A DNA stretch of 64,000 bases from Clostridia bacterium (GTDB lineage: Bacteria; Bacillota; Clostridia; Oscillospirales; Acutalibacteraceae): assembly GCA_017397105.1 (NCBI GenBank), contig JAFQKF010000048.1, positions 1 through 64,000 of the forward strand. Direction: 5' to 3'. This document shows, piece after piece, positions 1-8,418 of the stretch (the first letter of the stretch is position 1; each line of letters starts with the position of its first letter). Made by a program: the position numbers and the translations under genes. The notes under the pieces are model-generated. The model was not told the DNA's origin, searched no databases, and saw nothing but the letters and a program-made list of their open reading frames with translations.

Positions 1-3
1 AAG

Positions 4-106
4 CACCGAAAAGGTCGCAGTTTTGATTCAGCGGAGCGTTTCTTTTATGAAGCCATACTGTCGTATGGCGAAGAAAAAAACGCTTCGGTGGGTCGGAAAT
101 CCGACC
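4..106. other. Structured intergenic element, two hairpins
   Basis: Bases 4-10 (CACCGAA) pair with 84-90 (TTCGGTG), 36-41 pair with 78-83, and CCATAC at 53-58 pairs with GTATGG at 63-68, giving one long nested hairpin. A second perfect hairpin, GGTCGGA/TCCGACC, follows at 91-106. No T tract follows, so it is not a clear terminator. It could be the 3' end of an upstream transcript, a small RNA or an intergenic repeat; the window starts too close to tell. Confidence 0.45.
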
Positions 107-159
107 TTTGCGGCGTATTTAGTTCGAATGCAGTCACTCTAGAATGAACGGAGTTATTT

Positions 160-375
160 ATGGAACAGAAGAAAATTGACAGAATAAACGAGCTCGCAAG
201 AGCTTCAAGGGAGCGTGAGCTTACCGAGGAGGAGAAGAAGGAGCAGGCTCTGCTTCGCCAGGAATACGTGGCATCCTTCAGGGCAAGCCTTACCGCTCAG
301 CTTGAAAACACCTATATAGTTGATGAAAAGGGGAATAAATTCCCCGTAAGAGAAAGAAGAAAGCCGAAGAATTAA
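160..375 (+). CDS. DUF896 (YnzC-type) small protein
   Basis: This 71-residue protein has the DUF896 pattern: an N-terminal helical hairpin that opens MEQKKIDRINELA, followed by a conserved EYVASFRASL segment. It has no signal peptide or membrane segment and should be cytosolic. In Bacillus a homologue sits in an SOS-related operon, but the family function is not settled. The ATG is preceded by GGAG at about 150-153. The stop codon lies two bases before the next ATG, so it is probably co-transcribed with the TtcA-like gene. The family assignment is firm; the role is unknown. Confidence 0.85.
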   Translation: MEQKKIDRINELARASRERELTEEEKKEQALLRQEYVASFRASLTAQLENTYIVDEKGNKFPVRERRKPKN

Positions 376-377
376 TT

Positions 378-1088
378 ATGCAAAAGCTTTTGAGTTATAT
401 GCGCTCCGCCTGCCAGCAGTATGATATGATACACGACGGAGACAGAATAGCCGTAGGTGTTTCGGGCGGCAAGGATTCCGTTGCATTGCTTGCGGCGTTG
501 GCAAATCTGCGCATTTTTTACCCTGCAAAGTTTGAGATTGTTGCAATTACGCTTGACCCGCGTTTCGGCGGCAAGGATGCCGATTATTCGGAGATTGAGG
601 CGCTTTGCAAAAAGCTTGAGATTGAGTACGTAATTAAAAGAACACAGCTTGCAGAGGTTATTTTTGATATAAGAAAAGAGAGTAACCCGTGCAGCCTTTG
701 CGCAAGGATGCGCAGGGGGGCGTTGCACGATGCGGCAAAGGAAAACGGCTGCAACAAAATAGCGCTCGGGCATCATCTTGACGACGTGGCGGAAACCTTT
801 ATAATGAATCTTTTCAACGGCGGTACGCTGGATTGTTTTATGCCCGTTACCTATTTGTCACGAAAAGATATTTATATGATAAGACCTATGATTTTTGCGC
901 GTGAGAGTGACTGCGCAAGGGTGGTACGCAAAGAGAATTTACCCACGGTAAAGAGTAACTGCCCTGCGGACGGCACAACCGAGCGTCAGGAGGTAAAGGA
1001 ATTCCTCAATTCGCTTGAGAAGAAGTACGGCTCCGTGCGTGAAAAAATCCTCGGTGCTATGCAGCGTAAGGAAATCAACGGATATTGA
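378..1088 (+). CDS. TtcA-family tRNA 2-thiolation PP-loop ATPase
   Basis: A 236-residue PP-loop ATPase. SGGKDS at residues 29-34 is the ATP-pyrophosphatase loop that adenylates the tRNA base. C105 and C108 (CSLC) with C195 are placed like the cysteines that hold the [4Fe-4S] cluster in TtcA, and GHHLDD at 131-136 is the second conserved block. TtcA thiolates C32 of certain tRNAs; clostridial members of this wider family may have other base targets, so the exact substrate is inferred. It lies between DUF896 (2-nt gap) and dCTP deaminase, all on one strand. Confidence 0.8.
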   Translation: MQKLLSYMRSACQQYDMIHDGDRIAVGVSGGKDSVALLAALANLRIFYPAKFEIVAITLDPRFGGKDADYSEIEALCKKLEIEYVIKRTQLAEVIFDIRKESNPCSLCARMRRGALHDAAKENGCNKIALGHHLDDVAETFIMNLFNGGTLDCFMPVTYLSRKDIYMIRPMIFARESDCARVVRKENLPTVKSNCPADGTTERQEVKEFLNSLEKKYGSVREKILGAMQRKEINGY

Positions 1089-1100
1089 TTGGAGAAAATT

Positions 1101-1637
1101 ATGATTTTATCAGATAAAACGTTAATGAAAATGCTTGAGGAGGGCAGCCTTGTTGCACAGCCCGTTGAGACTGAGCAGATTCAGCCCGCAAGCATTGATA
1201 TAAGGCTCGGCAACACCTTCAGTATTGTAAAGGATTCCTCAAAGGGAATAATAAATCTTGAAGATAAAATAGAGTACGAAACTCTTGAAACGGATACTTA
1301 CGTGCTGTTGCCCGGTCAGTTTGTGCTGGCAACAACTATGGAATATTTTGAACTCCCCGATGACCTTACCGCTTTCGTTGAGGGCAGAAGCTCTTTGGGA
1401 AGAATGGGTCTTTTCATTCAGAATGCAGGCTGGGTAGACCCCGGCTTCAAGGGAGAAATCACTCTGGAGCTTTTCAATGCCAACCGCTGTGCAATTGAGC
1501 TTAAGGCAGGCAGAAGAGTGGGTCAGCTCGTGTTTGCAAAAATGGATGAAAAGGCGCTCAATCCCTACCGCGGCAAGTATCAGGGTCAGAGGGGCGCAAC
1601 AGGCTCCAGAGTCTTTATGGATAAAGAAATTAAATAA
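1101..1637 (+). CDS. dcd: dCTP deaminase
   Basis: This 178-residue protein carries the dCTP deaminase/dUTPase signature GRSSLGRMG followed by GWVDPGFKGEITLEL, which holds the catalytic glutamate and the trimer-forming beta core. The enzyme converts dCTP to dUTP, or to dUMP in bifunctional forms, feeding thymidylate synthesis in the cytosol. The ATG at 1101 is chosen over an in-frame TTG at 1089 because GGAG at 1091-1094 sits six bases before the ATG and because family members begin M-I/K-L-SD. It follows the TtcA-like gene by 12 bases, suggesting an operon. Confidence 0.92.
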   Translation: MILSDKTLMKMLEEGSLVAQPVETEQIQPASIDIRLGNTFSIVKDSSKGIINLEDKIEYETLETDTYVLLPGQFVLATTMEYFELPDDLTAFVEGRSSLGRMGLFIQNAGWVDPGFKGEITLELFNANRCAIELKAGRRVGQLVFAKMDEKALNPYRGKYQGQRGATGSRVFMDKEIK

Positions 1638-1661
1638 TCTCTTCTCGGAAGGATGATATAA

Positions 1662-2876
1662 ATGAAATACGCAATAGTTCTTTATGACGGAATGGCGGAT
1701 TATCCCGTTCCCGCACTCGGCGGCAAAACTCCCATGGAGCTTGCCAAAAAGCCGAATTTTGACCGCCTTGCAAGCAAGGGTGAGGTTGGTCTTGTAAAAA
1801 CTGTCGGCGAAGGTCTCAAGCCCGGCAGCGATATCGCAAATTTGAGCGTTATGGGCTACGACCCTGCCGTTTATTACACGGGCAGGTCACCGCTGGAGGC
1901 AGTAAGCATCGGCGTTAAAATGGCTGATGACGATATTGCCATGCGCTGCAACGTGGTAACCCTGAGCGATGAAGAAAACTACGATGAAAAAACAATGGTT
2001 GATTACTCCGCAGGCGATATCTCAAGCGAGGATGCCGCAGAGCTTATCAAGGCTGTGCAGGAGCATTTCGGTGGCGGTGAATTTGACTTTTACAACGGTG
2101 TAAGCTACCGTCACTGCCTTATTCATCACGGTGGCACAACCGAGCTCGGCTCAATGACTCCGCCCCACGATATTTCGGGCAGAGTTGTCGGCGAATACAT
2201 CTCAACTCACGAAAATGCGAAAAAGCTCACCGCTATGATGCGTGAAAGCTATGCTCTTCTCAAGGATCATCCCGTAAATCTCAAGCGCATTGCAAACGGT
2301 CAGAAGCCCGGCAACTCAATCTGGCTTTGGGGCGAGGGTAACAGACCTTCACTTGATAATTTTGAAGAGCTTTACGGCGTCAAGGGCAGTGTTATTTCCG
2401 CCGTTGACCTTCTTAAAGGTATAGGCATTGCGGCAGGTATGAGCACTCCCGAGGTTGAGGGCGCAACGGGTTATATTGACACTAACTTTGAAGGCAAGGC
2501 AAATGCGGCTGTTGAGGAGTTCAGGAACGGCAAGGATTTCGTTTATATCCACATTGAAGCTCCCGATGAATGCGGCCACAGAAACGAGCCTGAGAACAAG
2601 ATAAGAGCAATTGAGCTTATTGATGAAAAGGTTCTTCCCGTTCTTACCGGTTATCTTGATAACTGCGGTGAGGATTACAAGATTATGATTCTGCCCGACC
2701 ATCCCACACCCATAGTTACCATGACCCACGCAAGCGACCCCGTTCCCTATATGATTTATCACAAGAACGGCGAGGTTGAAAGCGGCGTTGAGAGCATAAA
2801 CGAAAACACCGCAAAGGCAACAGGTAATTACGTTGAGGTAGGTCACACCCTTATAAAGAAGTTTTTGGAGGTTTAA
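1662..2876 (+). CDS. ApgM-type phosphoglycerate mutase / proposed homoserine kinase
   Basis: A 404-residue member of the archaeal-type, cofactor-independent phosphoglycerate mutase family (alkaline-phosphatase superfamily). The opening VLYDGMADYP carries the metal-binding Asp, NLSVMGYDP holds the phosphorylated Ser region, and DEKVLP and PDHPTPIVTMTHASDP carry later metal ligands. One bacterial branch of this family has been proposed to act as a homoserine kinase. The gene lies three bases upstream of an O-acetylhomoserine sulfhydrylase gene whose ribosome site is inside this gene's last codons. That coupling to homoserine metabolism favours the homoserine kinase reading, but mutase activity cannot be excluded. 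Confidence 0.8.
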   Translation: MKYAIVLYDGMADYPVPALGGKTPMELAKKPNFDRLASKGEVGLVKTVGEGLKPGSDIANLSVMGYDPAVYYTGRSPLEAVSIGVKMADDDIAMRCNVVTLSDEENYDEKTMVDYSAGDISSEDAAELIKAVQEHFGGGEFDFYNGVSYRHCLIHHGGTTELGSMTPPHDISGRVVGEYISTHENAKKLTAMMRESYALLKDHPVNLKRIANGQKPGNSIWLWGEGNRPSLDNFEELYGVKGSVISAVDLLKGIGIAAGMSTPEVEGATGYIDTNFEGKANAAVEEFRNGKDFVYIHIEAPDECGHRNEPENKIRAIELIDEKVLPVLTGYLDNCGEDYKIMILPDHPTPIVTMTHASDPVPYMIYHKNGEVESGVESINENTAKATGNYVEVGHTLIKKFLEV

Positions 2877-2879
2877 AAA

Positions 2880-4160
2880 ATGGGATACAAAATTAACACA
2901 AAGTGCATTTTAAGCGGTTATTCACCCAAAAACGGCGAGCCCAGGCAGCTCCCCGTATATCAGAGCACTACCTATAAATACGATTCCAGCGTAGAGATGG
3001 GCAAGCTTTTCGACCTTGAAGCATCGGGATATTTTTACACCCGTCTGCAGAATCCCACCAATGATGCCGTTGCCGCAAAGATTGCGGATTTAGAGGGCGG
3101 CGTGGGCGCTATGCTCACCTCCTCGGGTCAGGCTGCATCCTTTTATTCGGTATTCAATATTGCCTGCGCAGGCGACCATATTGTAAGCTCTGCGGCTATT
3201 TACGGCGGCACCTTCAATCTTTTCAACGTTACCATGAGAAAGCTCGGCATAGACTTTACCTTTATCAGCCCTCAGGCAACCGAAGAAGAGATTCAGGCGG
3301 CATTCAAGCCCAATACAAAGGCTGTTTTTGCCGAAACTCTTTCAAACCCTGCACTTGAAGTGCTTGATATTGAAACCTTTGCAAAGGTTGCTCACGCAAA
3401 CGGCGTGCCGCTTATCGTTGATAATACCTTCCCCACTCCCGTAAACTGCCGTCCCTTTGAATTCGGAGCGGATATCGTTATCCATTCCACCACAAAATAC
3501 ATGGACGGTCACGCAACAAGCGTTGGCGGAGTTGTTGTTGACAGCGGTAACTTCGACTGGACTCAGAATGACAAATTCCCCGGTCTCACCACTCCTGATG
3601 ATTCCTACCACGGCATCACCTACACAGAGCGTTTCGGTAAGCTTGCATACATCACCAAAGCAACCGCTCAGCTTATGCGTGACCTCGGCTCAATTCCCTC
3701 TCCCTTTAACGCATTCCTGCTCAACCTCGGCCTTGAAACTCTGCCCCTCAGAGTTGAAAGACATTGCCAGAACGCTCTCAAGGTTGCTCAGTTTATCAAG
3801 GAAAGCGGATATGCGGTTGAGGTTACCTACCCCGGCCTTGAGGGAAGCCGCGGCTACGAGCTCGCAAAGAAGTATATGCCTGACGGCACAAGCGGCGTAA
3901 TCTCATTCCGCATCAAGGGCGGCAGAGAGGCTGCAACAAAGTTTATGGACTCCCTTAAGATTGCAGAGATTGCAACCCACGTTGCCGATGCACGCACCTG
4001 CTGCCTGCATCCTGCAAGCACAACTCACCGTCAGCTCACCGCTCAGGAGCTTATTGATTGCGGAATTTCAGACGACCTTATCCGTCTTTCCGTCGGTATC
4101 GAGCATGTTGACGATATCATCGCTGACGTAAAGCAGGCTCTTGAAGCAAGCAATAAATAA
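2880..4160 (+). CDS. metY: O-acetylhomoserine sulfhydrylase
   Basis: A 426-residue Cys/Met-metabolism PLP enzyme of fold type I. The PLP lysine is in STTKYMDGH near residue 205, and the opening YSPKNGEPRQLPVYQSTTYK and SSGQAA blocks are typical of O-acetylhomoserine aminocarboxypropyltransferases. It makes homocysteine from O-acetylhomoserine and sulfide, and may also act as a cysteine synthase. Its start lies three bases after the mutase/kinase stop, with GGAGG inside the previous gene, so translation is probably coupled. A strong hairpin terminator follows at 4181. No SAM riboswitch precedes it; any upstream control must lie before the operon. Confidence 0.92.
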   Translation: MGYKINTKCILSGYSPKNGEPRQLPVYQSTTYKYDSSVEMGKLFDLEASGYFYTRLQNPTNDAVAAKIADLEGGVGAMLTSSGQAASFYSVFNIACAGDHIVSSAAIYGGTFNLFNVTMRKLGIDFTFISPQATEEEIQAAFKPNTKAVFAETLSNPALEVLDIETFAKVAHANGVPLIVDNTFPTPVNCRPFEFGADIVIHSTTKYMDGHATSVGGVVVDSGNFDWTQNDKFPGLTTPDDSYHGITYTERFGKLAYITKATAQLMRDLGSIPSPFNAFLLNLGLETLPLRVERHCQNALKVAQFIKESGYAVEVTYPGLEGSRGYELAKKYMPDGTSGVISFRIKGGREAATKFMDSLKIAEIATHVADARTCCLHPASTTHRQLTAQELIDCGISDDLIRLSVGIEHVDDIIADVKQALEASNK

Positions 4161-4180
4161 TAATTATATGTATAAAATTG

Positions 4181-4210
4181 AAACAGCCCCGAAAAATCGG
4201 GGCTGTTTCT
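4181..4210. terminator. Intrinsic terminator after metY (bidirectional)
   Basis: AACAGCCCCG and CGGGGCTGTT form a 10-bp stem around a short A-rich loop, followed by TTCTTCATTTC. It separates metY from the oppositely oriented ferredoxin gene and could serve both. Confidence 0.9.
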
Positions 4211-4240
4211 TCATTTCTTCCTGATTAAGTACACCTGTAA

Positions 4241-4411
4241 TTATGCTTCCTGAGGAGCAGCTACGGGGCAGGAGCTTGCGCAAGCGCCGCAATCGATGCA
4301 AGCGTCAGCGTCAATAACGTACTTGCCGTCGCCCTCGGAGATAGCGCCTACGGGGCAGTCTGCAGCACAAGCGCCGCAGGAGATGCAGTCATCATTGATT
4401 ACATATGCCAT
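4241..4411 (-). CDS. Small 2x[4Fe-4S] ferredoxin
   Basis: A 56-residue clostridial-type ferredoxin. It has two CxxCxxCxxxCP motifs, CISCGACAADCP at residues 9-20 and CIDCGACASSCP at 38-49, each supplying ligands for one of two cubane clusters. Such proteins carry low-potential electrons between cytosolic oxidoreductases. AAGGAGGAAAC sits just before the ATG. It is the last gene downstream of the yaaT-holB-darA run on the minus strand, but the 111-base gap suggests it may have its own promoter. Length and motif spacing match the family exactly. Confidence 0.95.
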   Translation of the reverse strand: MAYVINDDCISCGACAADCPVGAISEGDGKYVIDADACIDCGACASSCPVAAPQEA

Positions 4412-4522
4412 GGTTTGTTTCCTCCTTATTAAATTTCGTATTTATTGTAACATATTGTACAAAAAATGCAAGAGATTTTTAATACCAAAATATTTGGCTG
4501 CACTTTTTAATTTAAAACAATA

Positions 4523-5386
4523 TTACTCAATACCCTTGAAAGCCTCTATTTCGTCACGGTTTACCTTGATTTTTGCGTCCCTTACAAGCTTTACTTCCTT
4601 GCGGTTAAATACCTGGGGAGCAGCCTCCGGGCGGCTGTTGAGCTGTACCTTAAGAGTGCCTGTGAGAAGGTTTACCTCAGTGACGGTGCCTGTGCCGTCC
4701 TTGGTTTCAACCACTGCGCCTGCCTTGGGTGTTACCTTAAGGAGATGCTCGTATGCATCCTGCTCATATTTGAGGCAGCACATAAGTCTGCCGCAGGTGC
4801 CGCTGATTTTAACGGGGTTGAGCGAAAGTCCCTGCTCCTTAGCCATCTTTATGGCAACGGGCTGGAATTCGCCAAGGAAGGTGCTGCAGCAGAAGGGTCT
4901 GCCGCAGATGCCGAGACCGCCAAGCATCTTTGCTTCATCTCTTACGCCTATCTGACGGAGCTCTATACGGGTTTTGAACACGCCTGCAAGGTCCTTTACA
5001 AGCTCTCTGAAATCCACTCTGCCGTCAGCGGTGAAGTAGAAAAGAATTTTGCTCCCGTCAAAGGTATATTCAACGTCAACGAGCTTCATGTCAAGCTTGT
5101 GTTTTTCGATTTTCTCAGTGCAGATGGCAAATGCTTCCTTTTCCTTCTGCTTGTTTTCGTCAAACTTACGGGAATCATCATCAGAAGCGATGCGGATAAG
5201 CTTCTTAAGGGGCTTTACGATTTGCTCATCATCTATTTCACGGTTGCTCATAGCGACTTCACCGCATTCAATTCCTCTTACGGTTTCAACGATTACTCTG
5301 TCGCCTTTTCTGAGCGTCTGACCGTCGGGGTCAAAATAATAGACCTTGCCTACCTCTTTAAATCTGACGCCGATTACTTCAGCCAT
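4523..5386 (-). CDS. yaaT: YaaT/RicT PSP1-domain protein
   Basis: A 287-residue PSP1 C-terminal-domain protein. The cysteine-rich stretch GICGRPFCC, then CGRLMCCLKYE about 30 residues later, is the hallmark of YaaT, the subunit that with YlbF and YmcA forms a [4Fe-4S]-bearing complex (RicAFT) acting on RNase Y and on sporulation and competence control in Bacillus. The order darA-holB-yaaT on this strand matches the Bacillus yaaQ-holB-yaaT arrangement. The gap to holB is 24 bases, consistent with one operon. A role in this organism is inferred from the family. Confidence 0.9.
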   Translation of the reverse strand: MAEVIGVRFKEVGKVYYFDPDGQTLRKGDRVIVETVRGIECGEVAMSNREIDDEQIVKPLKKLIRIASDDDSRKFDENKQKEKEAFAICTEKIEKHKLDMKLVDVEYTFDGSKILFYFTADGRVDFRELVKDLAGVFKTRIELRQIGVRDEAKMLGGLGICGRPFCCSTFLGEFQPVAIKMAKEQGLSLNPVKISGTCGRLMCCLKYEQDAYEHLLKVTPKAGAVVETKDGTGTVTEVNLLTGTLKVQLNSRPEAAPQVFNRKEVKLVRDAKIKVNRDEIEAFKGIE

Positions 5387-5410
5387 ATATTATCCTCCGT
5401 TTCAGGTGCT

Positions 5411-6277
5411 TTATTTGGTATCCGATCTGAGAAGAGTACAGATTCGGGTTATAATCAGGTTATAATTGCCGTTTCGCTCAAGGGAGCGGGCAAGAGTCAC
5501 AATGCGTTTTTCAGTCTGAATAAGACGCTCCATGGTGAATTTTGAAGCGAGCCTCTGAGGGATATCACCGAAACGTACGTCGGTTTCCATGCGACCCCTT
5601 GCCTTCATGGCTTCAACGGAAATTTCATGCATCAGAGGGAATGCCGCTTTTAAGAGCTCCTTGTCTTTTTCAAAAACTGCCGCCGCTTCAAGGATTTCAT
5701 AATCCGTTGCTGCGGTGAGCGCTGCCATTACGTTTTTAGCTGCATCAAGTGCGGGGGCGAGCTTCGAAGTGTCCGTATCGGCATTGCCGAGAAAGAAAAC
5801 CTGCGCTCTTGAAATAACCGTGGGAAGAAGAGCGGTTTTAATCGGACATAGAAGCATAAAGAACGCATATCTCGGCGGCTCTTCAAGAATTTTCAGGAGA
5901 GTGTTCTGGGCGGAAACGGTAAGCGTGTGAGCCTCTTCAATTATAAAAACGCTGGAATCGGCTTCGTTGGGGATTATTCCTACGCTTGAAACGATGTTTT
6001 TGGCGGTTTCGTTTTTAACCGTTCCTTTTGAATCGGGAGAGAAAATGCTTACATCCGCATGAGAGCCCGAAACGGCTTTTTTGCAGGCGTTGCAGATAAG
6101 GCAGGGCCTTTCCTCACTTTTGCATACGAGTGCCGCCGCAAGGTGACGGGCAAGGGTGAGCCTTTGCTCTGCATTGCCGCCCTCAAGGATTACCGTGTGA
6201 GGGAATCTCCCTGATGAAAGGGCAGAGATGAGAGCATTTTCTGTTGATTTATTAATTTCAGTGCCAAAATACTGCAT
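5411..6277 (-). CDS. holB: DNA polymerase III delta' subunit
   Basis: A 288-residue clamp-loader subunit. The AAA+ core begins HTVILEGG; the P-loop is degenerate, as is normal for delta'. A zinc module CLICNAC follows near residue 80, then IIEEAHTL (Walker-B-like), QNTLLKILEEPP and the SRA motif TVISRAQVF. It joins the tau and delta subunits to load the sliding clamp. It sits 16 bases after darA and before yaaT, the conserved Firmicutes order. The C-terminal third is divergent, as usual for this family. Confidence 0.9.
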   Translation of the reverse strand: MQYFGTEINKSTENALISALSSGRFPHTVILEGGNAEQRLTLARHLAAALVCKSEERPCLICNACKKAVSGSHADVSIFSPDSKGTVKNETAKNIVSSVGIIPNEADSSVFIIEEAHTLTVSAQNTLLKILEEPPRYAFFMLLCPIKTALLPTVISRAQVFFLGNADTDTSKLAPALDAAKNVMAALTAATDYEILEAAAVFEKDKELLKAAFPLMHEISVEAMKARGRMETDVRFGDIPQRLASKFTMERLIQTEKRIVTLARSLERNGNYNLIITRICTLLRSDTK

Positions 6278-6293
6278 AATAAATTCCTTAAAA

Positions 6294-6617
6294 TCAGAGC
6301 TTTACAAATTTTTCAACGTCAACTACGAATACGGTTGCGCCGCCTACCGTGATTTCAACGGGAGGGGATACGAATTCAATAGCGCCTAAGGGAGGTGTTA
6401 CGGAAATCATCTGCTTGCGGCTGCTTGAATGCTCCTTGAGAATATCAAAAACCGTGTCAAGCTTATCCTCGTTAACACCCATAAGAAGAGTGGAGTTGCC
6501 TGAACGAAGGAATCCGCCGGTGGTGGAAAGCCTTGTAGCGTTCAGACCGTTTCTTGAAAGGGCGCCGAGAACTTCGCCACAGTCATCATCGCTGATAATT
6601 GCAATTACAAGCTTCAT
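6294..6617 (-). CDS. darA: Cyclic di-AMP receptor DarA/PstA (YaaQ family)
   Basis: A 107-residue PII-like protein. It begins MKLVIAIISDDD and carries the LSTTGGFLRSGNSTLL segment that binds c-di-AMP in YaaQ/PstA, with a second half VTPPLGAIEFVSPP typical of the trimeric fold. It is thought to signal c-di-AMP levels to unknown partners. GGAG lies just before the ATG. It lies upstream of holB and yaaT as in Bacillus, and 14 bases after the QueG-like gene. Length and motifs match the family closely. Confidence 0.93.
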   Translation of the reverse strand: MKLVIAIISDDDCGEVLGALSRNGLNATRLSTTGGFLRSGNSTLLMGVNEDKLDTVFDILKEHSSSRKQMISVTPPLGAIEFVSPPVEITVGGATVFVVDVEKFVKL

Positions 6618-6631
6618 GATTAAAGCTCCTT

Positions 6632-7429
6632 TCAGTTATCTGTTTCAAACAATGCGAGGTTGCGTTCTATAACTTTTTTGCCGCGCCATGCGAATGCTCT
6701 GCCCTCGATGGGAGAATCGGCATCAACAACGGGAACGGCGGAAAGAATGAATTCTTCAATTTCCGAGAGCTTTACGTGGGAATTCATAGGGCATACGCTC
6801 TGGCAAACGTCGCAGCCCCAGGCGCAGCCGCTTGATACTATAAGGGATTGTTCATCCTCGCTGAGGTCGCCTTTTTTCTGGGTAACGGCGGAAAGGCATG
6901 AGCCGAAATCTTTGGAGCCCAGAGCCTTTGACGGGCAGGCTTTTGCGCATTTTCCGCAGTGCAGACATCCTTTTGCGGCGGTTTCTTCGCCGAAGCAGGG
7001 GAGAGAGGTGACGATTTCGCCTATAAAAACGTACGAGCCGTAGTCGGGAGTTATGAGCAGCCCGTTGTCGCCGATTACGCCGAGTGAGCATAAAGCTGCG
7101 CAGTAAACCTCGGGGATCGGGGAATTGTCGGCAAAGCAGACAAAGCTTTCATCGGGGAATTCTTCCCTGAGCTTTTCGCAGGCTTTTTCAAGCCTTTCGG
7201 AAATCACGCTGTGGTAATCCTTTACCACGGCGTATTTTGAAATATTGGAGTTTTCGTAAATCTTTTCTTCAAGCAGATAAGGGAAAACGGCGGTTATTAC
7301 GCTTTTTGCATTATCGGGGATAAGGCGCTTTGCCCTGCAATCGATAAGCTTATCCCTTACACTGTCAAACCTGCACACTCCGAAAGACGGGGCGGCGGTC
7401 TGCATTATATCGGTTATTTTACCGTTCAT
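6632..7429 (-). CDS. Short QueG-like double [4Fe-4S] reductase
   Basis: A 265-residue protein related to the N-terminal and ferredoxin parts of epoxyqueuosine reductase. CLHCGKCAKACP (about residues 155-166) and CAWGCDVCQSVCP (about 204-216) supply two [4Fe-4S] clusters. QueG proper is over 300 residues, binds cobalamin and carries a C-terminal HEAT-like extension; that extension is absent here. It may be a queuosine enzyme or one of the many short relatives of unknown substrate. Its ATG overlaps the region of the upstream AEC gene's stop, so the two are probably co-transcribed. A queT gene occurs elsewhere in the window. Confidence 0.75.
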   Translation of the reverse strand: MNGKITDIMQTAAPSFGVCRFDSVRDKLIDCRAKRLIPDNAKSVITAVFPYLLEEKIYENSNISKYAVVKDYHSVISERLEKACEKLREEFPDESFVCFADNSPIPEVYCAALCSLGVIGDNGLLITPDYGSYVFIGEIVTSLPCFGEETAAKGCLHCGKCAKACPSKALGSKDFGSCLSAVTQKKGDLSEDEQSLIVSSGCAWGCDVCQSVCPMNSHVKLSEIEEFILSAVPVVDADSPIEGRAFAWRGKKVIERNLALFETDN

Positions 7430-7430
7430 A

Positions 7431-8393
7431 TCAGATAACTCCCGAAACGCCTATCATAAGCGGAATGGTGAGTATGGACATAAGGCTTACCGCTGAAACA
7501 ACCTGAGAGGCAAGGCCTGTGTCACATCCGTACTTTGCCGCAAACATAACTGTGTTGTTTGCAGGCGGAGCGCTTGAGCTTATAACAAGCGAGGTGAGCA
7601 ACGCACCCTCTATTGAAAAGAGCTTGTAAATAACAATCATTATTGCGGGCAGGGCAATGAGTTTGAGCCCCGCAACGCTGAGGATGCGCCAGTTTTTGAA
7701 CATAGATTTGAAATCGGCGTGAGCCATATAGGTGCCGAACATAAGCATTGCAAGGGGTGTGTTGAGGCTTGCAATGTAGCTGGAGGGCTTAAGGATAACC
7801 TCGGGTACGGTAATGCCCGAAAGGAAGAGGGGCAGGCCGATAATTACGGCGATTACACCGGGGTTGAGTATAATTTTTTTGAAATTGATTTCAACCTTTT
7901 CCGCGCCTTCGATTTTAGTGCCCTTGCTCATAATATATATGCCGTGAGTGAAGCTGAAAATCTGGAAGGAAATAATTACCGCAGAGCAGTAGAATACACC
8001 CTCGGGTCCTACTATTGCGCTTACGAGGGGCAGCGACATATATCCGCAGTTGCCGTAAGCGGAGGAATATTTGTAGATTGCCGCCTTATCCTTGGGAGAG
8101 CGGTTGAATGAAATTGTGCACAGTAAAACCGCTACAACGTGAAGCAGAGCTCCGCAGCCCATGGCGATAAACAGTTTTTTTGCGGTTTCGGGTGTGTATT
8201 CAAGGGTGATGAAGGATTCGATTATCTTGAACGGGGTTACGATATAGAACAGCAGGTCGGTGCATTTGAGGGCTGTTTTTTCGGTGTAAAGCCCTACTTT
8301 GTCTGCAATGAATCCGACTGCTACTATGATGTATAAAATGGCAACCTGCTTTGCCGAAAGCAGCATGCCGTCAAGCATTTCGGTAAAATTCAT
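7431..8393 (-). CDS. AEC-family transporter
   Basis: A 320-residue integral membrane protein of the auxin-efflux-carrier family: ten or so hydrophobic segments in two halves, with the family pattern near GNCGYMSLPL (about 115-125) in the first half and SSAPPANNTVMFA (about 270-282) in the second. Family members in bacteria export or import small organic anions such as malate; the substrate here is unknown. The stop lies immediately before the QueG-like gene. The start is weakly supported, since no clear Shine-Dalgarno precedes the ATG at 8393. Confidence 0.85.
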   Translation of the reverse strand: MNFTEMLDGMLLSAKQVAILYIIVAVGFIADKVGLYTEKTALKCTDLLFYIVTPFKIIESFITLEYTPETAKKLFIAMGCGALLHVVAVLLCTISFNRSPKDKAAIYKYSSAYGNCGYMSLPLVSAIVGPEGVFYCSAVIISFQIFSFTHGIYIMSKGTKIEGAEKVEINFKKIILNPGVIAVIIGLPLFLSGITVPEVILKPSSYIASLNTPLAMLMFGTYMAHADFKSMFKNWRILSVAGLKLIALPAIMIVIYKLFSIEGALLTSLVISSSAPPANNTVMFAAKYGCDTGLASQVVSAVSLMSILTIPLMIGVSGVI

Positions 8394-8418
8394 GTTACAA
8401 CTACGCTTTCAAAAAATA

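Noticed and set aside
1638-2879. SAM riboswitch for the metY operon
   Set aside because: Only a 24-base gap precedes the mutase/kinase gene and three bases precede metY; no aptamer fits.
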